Assembly (NCBI RefSeq): GCF_000241465.1
Contig: NZ_JH584236.1
Span: forward strand, 219,781 to 254,760
Length of the DNA stretch: 34,980 nucleotides
Direction: 5' to 3'
Origin: Sphingomonas echinoides ATCC 14820
GTDB taxonomy: Bacteria > Pseudomonadota > Alphaproteobacteria > Sphingomonadales > Sphingomonadaceae
The notes under the pieces were generated by a model, which was not told the origin of the DNA, made no database searches, and saw nothing but the letters and a program-made list of their open reading frames with translations. Positions within the stretch are counted from its first letter, which is position 1. Each line of letters opens with the position of its first letter. This document shows, piece after piece, positions 32,533-34,980 of this stretch. A program made the position numbers and the translations under genes.

Positions 32533-32609
32533 GCTCTTTCCCCTTGGAAGACGAAGCACAAGCGCGTCGTCTCCCTAAGGATTTCGCAAGTATTGACCCT
32601 CGACAAGAC

Positions 32610-32742
32610 GGAAAAAAATTACCGTATCGACTTTGACTGCGGGAAAGCCCGACTACGCATTTCCGCCAAAAGACTGACGCGATGGGTCTGCAGACAAACA
32701 TAGAGCAGGTAATTTTTTTACCACCTGCGGAATTTTTTTACC
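32610..32742. promoter_or_regulatory. Three GGTAATTTTTTTACC-like operator sites
   Basis: Sites are 32610-32623 (GGAAAAAAATTACC, inverted), 32708-32722 (GGTAATTTTTTTACC, near-palindromic) and 32729-32742 (GGAATTTTTTTACC). The last two are about 20 bp apart, two helical turns. They lie between the pilin start and the divergent regulator gene and contrast with the GC-rich surroundings. They are probable binding sites controlling the tra operon. No clear -35/-10 pair for traA could be assigned. The 295 bp from 32560 to 32854 hold no gene. Confidence 0.6.
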
Positions 32743-32788
32743 GCCTTCGTTGCGAAACTGGAATGACCACCCCCGGTCGTGCGGCAAT

Positions 32789-32812
32789 GATTGATTCGAG
32801 AAACTATCAATC
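32789..32812. promoter_or_regulatory. Inverted repeat GATTGAT-N10-ATCAATC
   Basis: Seven-base arms at 32789-32795 and 32806-32812 lie 43 bp upstream of the regulator gene at 32855. The position fits an operator in its promoter. Confidence 0.4.
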
Positions 32813-32854
32813 CAGATGGTATGCGCTCGCCCGCACTCGGGTTATCCGTTCCCC

Positions 32855-33292
32855 ATGTCGAATGTGATCTACGCCTTCCGGGTCAGCGATGAGCTGTTCC
32901 GTCTCACAACAGAAGCGATCAGAACCCGGTCGCTGGCAACGCGACGGTTTGAGACCGTTTCCTCTACCGCCCTGTATGGACTGGAGAAATTCTTGGATAT
33001 GCCGGATTTCGAGCTGATGCTCGAACGCGCCTCGACGATCGAGGACAATGGTGAAAACCGGGTCGGTTTCCGCATTCAGATCGATCAGAAGGCGCTTTTC
33101 CAGGCCGCGCGGGACAGGGCCACTACCGACCCCACCACCCCTGCCACAGCGCGTTTCCTGCTCACCGTGTCGATGCTGTGCGTCTTCGATTGTGCGATTC
33201 GTCGAAAAGTTCCGACTAACGCTAAAAAAATATTGACAGCCTCTCGGGCTATAACCGTATATAGCGCCCAGAAGGGGGGTCGTCATGACTGA
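32855..33292 (+). CDS. Possible TraY-like tandem ribbon-helix-helix protein, 145 aa
   Basis: Two stretches resemble ribbon-helix-helix units: residues about 4-48 (VIYAFRVSDELFRLTTEAIR, later ending near LDMPDF) and about 67-105 (VGFRIQIDQKALFQAARDRA). F TraY has the same tandem arrangement and similar PDF/PKF ends; it binds oriT and its own promoter. The gene is divergent from the pilin operon and next to the repeated operator sites, where a relaxosome accessory or tra regulator is expected. The start at ATG 32855 is preferred to 32816 since the conserved part begins there. The similarity is weak and judged by eye. Confidence 0.55.
   Translation: MSNVIYAFRVSDELFRLTTEAIRTRSLATRRFETVSSTALYGLEKFLDMPDFELMLERASTIEDNGENRVGFRIQIDQKALFQAARDRATTDPTTPATARFLLTVSMLCVFDCAIRRKVPTNAKKILTASRAITVYSAQKGGRHD
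33233..33268 (+). promoter_or_regulatory. Promoter and operator of the HTH gene
   Basis: A consensus TTGACA (33233-33238) after an A-tract is followed 18 bp later by GTATAT (33257-33262), or 19 bp later by TATATA. The inverted repeat GCTATA-ACCGTA-TATAGC (33248-33265) covers the -10 region. It lies inside the 3' end of the preceding gene and suggests autoregulation by the HTH protein. Confidence 0.6.
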
Positions 33293-33740
33293 CCAGAGGA
33301 ATGCAGCAAGCCGACAGACCGAGACAGACTTCTACTATCCGCTTATCATCGAGCAGTGGAATCGCCGTGGCGTAACCAATGTCGAAATGGCCCGGAGACT
33401 CGGGAAAAGCGTCAGTCTCATCGGAAAGGTCAAATCCGGTCGCGCCAGCTTTACGGCCGCGATGCAGATAAGGGTCATGGAGATCCTGGAGATCGACCGG
33501 CAACGTGCGTTTCTTGCCGCAGTCTGGATGAAGACGCCCCTCGCCTATTTCGATGACAGCTTCGACAAGATCTACCTCGTCGCGTGCCGCTTCGTCGAAG
33601 CTTCCTGCCCCCAGTTACTGTCGCTCGCCGAGCAGGTGAAAGGCGATGGGCTTGCTCCCGAAGCGATCGAGCGGGTTTTGCAATCCATCCTGATGAACAT
33701 GCTCAATTCGGTTCCCCCGCCCCGGACCGGAGCAAACTGA
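33285..33740 (+). CDS. Helix-turn-helix transcriptional regulator, 151 aa
   Basis: The N-terminal half contains a lambda-repressor-like helix-turn-helix (VTNVEMARRLGKSVSLIGKV with the turn before SVSL, about residues 30-50), followed by a second helix pair ending KSGRASFTAAMQIRVMEIL. The C-terminal half is helical and may dimerise. The ATG follows GGGGGG and overlaps the upstream gene by 8 nt. It has its own promoter with a palindrome over the -10, so it probably represses itself, and may also act on the tra operon across the intergenic region. Confidence 0.75.
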   Translation: MTDQRNAASRQTETDFYYPLIIEQWNRRGVTNVEMARRLGKSVSLIGKVKSGRASFTAAMQIRVMEILEIDRQRAFLAAVWMKTPLAYFDDSFDKIYLVACRFVEASCPQLLSLAEQVKGDGLAPEAIERVLQSILMNMLNSVPPPRTGAN

Positions 33741-33815
33741 ACCAATTCCGGTGGTGAACTCCGTTCCCATCAAACGAGCTTTGGAGAGTGACACCTGTTT
33801 CGCTTAGAGGGCGAT

Positions 33816-34058
33816 ATGGACTCTCAGCCGAAACCCGCGCGGTCGACCCTATCGATGCGCCGCAAAAAAGAACGCGAGGATGCTGCGGGTTACAAGCGGT
33901 CCACCTACGCGCTCTCCCCTGCATCGCTGCGAGTCGCGGACGAGATCCAGCGTCGCTATCAACTTGGCTCCCGCGAGGCCGCTATCAACGCACTTCTCGA
34001 ACTCATCGACCGCGATCTGTTCCTGTGGCACGACATCCTTGTGTCGGAACGGCGATAG
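33816..34058 (+). CDS. Small ribbon-helix-helix-like protein, 80 aa
   Basis: After a basic N-terminus (MRRKKERED) comes a beta-strand YALSPAS and two helices (LRVADEIQRRYQ, REAAINALLELIDRDLF) in the CopG/Arc-type order. Such proteins bind DNA as dimers and often act in plasmid control. The ATG follows AGAGGGCG. Length and charge fit the fold, though the assignment is by pattern only. It is followed by the GGDEF-like gene after 9 bp. Confidence 0.6.
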   Translation: MDSQPKPARSTLSMRRKKEREDAAGYKRSTYALSPASLRVADEIQRRYQLGSREAAINALLELIDRDLFLWHDILVSERR

Positions 34059-34067
34059 AGGCCTCTG

Positions 34068-34980
34068 ATGGATCTGCGCACCAGTCCGCCAGCCGACGAA
34101 TCGGGTCATGCCATTGTCGATTTTCTCGACGAGCATCGACTGCCGCACAGCCCCGAGAATTACGGCTTCGCTCACACCTATTTCGAAGGTGCTGACGAGG
34201 CCCATTTCATGGCCGTCGCCAATCTGATCGACGGCGGTTATCGCCTCCGACAGGAAGACGTGCGAGCAATTTCGGCACCAGCGGATCTCCATGGCACCGC
34301 GACGACGATCGGTGAGCTTTCCACGGAGGTCATGCACATCATCGGGGCAACCGCCCAGGAAGCCAATGCCTTCGTCAAATCGCTCACGCTCACCGCGGCC
34401 GAACTGGTCTCGACAGACGGCAACATTCACAGCGCGGTCGCTCGGATGACTGCCCAGGCCGAGCGCGCCGAAGAGCGGTTGAAGCAGCTGAGCCTTCAGA
34501 CGGCGCTAGTCCGCGAGCGCCTACGCTCGCTGGGCGTCGATACCGACATCGATCCTGCTACCTCGCTCCTCAACCGCATCGCGATCGACTCGGTGCTCAC
34601 CGCCGCACTCGGGCGGGAAGGCCCTACCCTTCTTGCGCTGGTTGCGCTCGATCAGGTCACCTCGATCGGGGCGGCTCATGGGATCGGCGTCGTCGAGCGG
34701 GTCCTGCGCGCGCTGGGCCAGACATTGCGGGATCATTGCATGCCGCACCGGGTCGGCCGCTGGGAGGCAAAGCGGATCGCCATCGTGTTCGACAACTGCG
34801 ACCCCGAAGCCGCCCGCGATATGCTGAACGCAGCCCGCAAGGCATTCTCGAGGCGAAAGCTGCAGCGCGTCGAGAATGAGACGCCGATCGGCGAGGTGAC
34901 ATGCTCGGCGGGTCTCGTACTCGCCCCCAACGCTGTCTCCGAGGATCTGGGGTCGTTTGCGGGAGGGGGCGAAATCCTAC
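34068..34980 (+). CDS. Degenerate GGDEF-domain protein, partial (runs off the window)
   Basis: The frame is open from ATG 34068 to the window end (304 codons, no stop). Residues 1-70 resemble the N-terminal region of a family of alphaproteobacterial diguanylate cyclases (LPHSPENYGFAHTYFEG). A helical linker follows, then a GGDEF-type fold starting at DPATSLLNR (about 162-170). The signature itself is altered: where RxGGDEF is expected the protein has HRVGRWEAKRIAIVF, that is GRWEA. Metal and GTP-binding residues are therefore lost and cyclase activity is unlikely. It may sense c-di-GMP or act as a structural module. Confidence 0.72.
   Translation, partial: MDLRTSPPADESGHAIVDFLDEHRLPHSPENYGFAHTYFEGADEAHFMAVANLIDGGYRLRQEDVRAISAPADLHGTATTIGELSTEVMHIIGATAQEANAFVKSLTLTAAELVSTDGNIHSAVARMTAQAERAEERLKQLSLQTALVRERLRSLGVDTDIDPATSLLNRIAIDSVLTAALGREGPTLLALVALDQVTSIGAAHGIGVVERVLRALGQTLRDHCMPHRVGRWEAKRIAIVFDNCDPEAARDMLNAARKAFSRRKLQRVENETPIGEVTCSAGLVLAPNAVSEDLGSFAGGGEIL

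Noticed and set aside
1..34980. CRISPR arrays, tRNA or rRNA genes
   Set aside because: No regular repeat-spacer pattern and no tRNA or rRNA signature was seen on reading.

Overview
The window is GC-rich DNA from an alphaproteobacterium, most likely a sphingomonad (Sphingomonadaceae). This rests on base composition, on the LexA-box type (GTTC-N7-GTTC), on HWE histidine kinases and on the style of the transfer genes. It reads as part of a large conjugative plasmid or an integrated conjugative element. No chromosomal housekeeping operon, rRNA, tRNA or CRISPR array was seen.

Bases 1-9430 form an accessory and mobile-element region. Two paralogous two-component pairs (HWE histidine kinase plus single-domain response regulator) face outward in opposite orientation. 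The left pair (105-2037, minus strand) is decayed: its regulator has lost one base and its kinase is cut at the 5' end by a 789-bp element at 2023-2811. That element has 39-bp terminal inverted repeats, three symmetric subterminal repeats per end and no transposase. The right pair (7272-9430, plus strand) is intact and lies directly beside an IS1202/ISNCY-type insertion sequence (about 5570-7272). Between the pairs are a small secreted protein, a umuDC mutagenesis operon under a perfect alphaproteobacterial LexA box, and a divergent HNH-type gene.

Bases 9431-12061 hold a gene-poor stretch with repeats and then small plasmid-type genes: two tiny overlapping ORFs, an HU-like protein, a SRAP (YedK/HMCES-type) protein whose apparent start codon is ATC, an unknown protein, and a tail-anchored small membrane protein convergent with traG.

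Bases 12042-32532 are one long minus-strand F-type (MPF-F) conjugation operon. In transcription order it is pilin (traA), traL, traE, traK, traB, dsbC, traV, traC, a two-TM protein, trbI, an S26 peptidase (TraF/TrhF type), traW, two small membrane proteins, traU, trbC, traN, a winged-helix-like unknown, traF (thioredoxin-like), traH and traG. Most junctions are 4-bp ATGA/GTGA overlaps or gaps of a few bases, so the genes are probably co-translated. TraG carries a C-terminal M23 peptidase domain. The relaxase (TraI) and coupling protein (TraD) are not in the window.

Bases 32533-34980 are the control region. Three GGTAATTTTTTTACC-like sites lie between the tra operon and a divergent set of small DNA-binding proteins: a possible TraY-like tandem ribbon-helix-helix protein, an HTH protein with its own promoter and palindrome, and another ribbon-helix-helix protein. 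A protein with a degenerate GGDEF domain follows and runs off the right edge. These genes probably set expression of the transfer operon.
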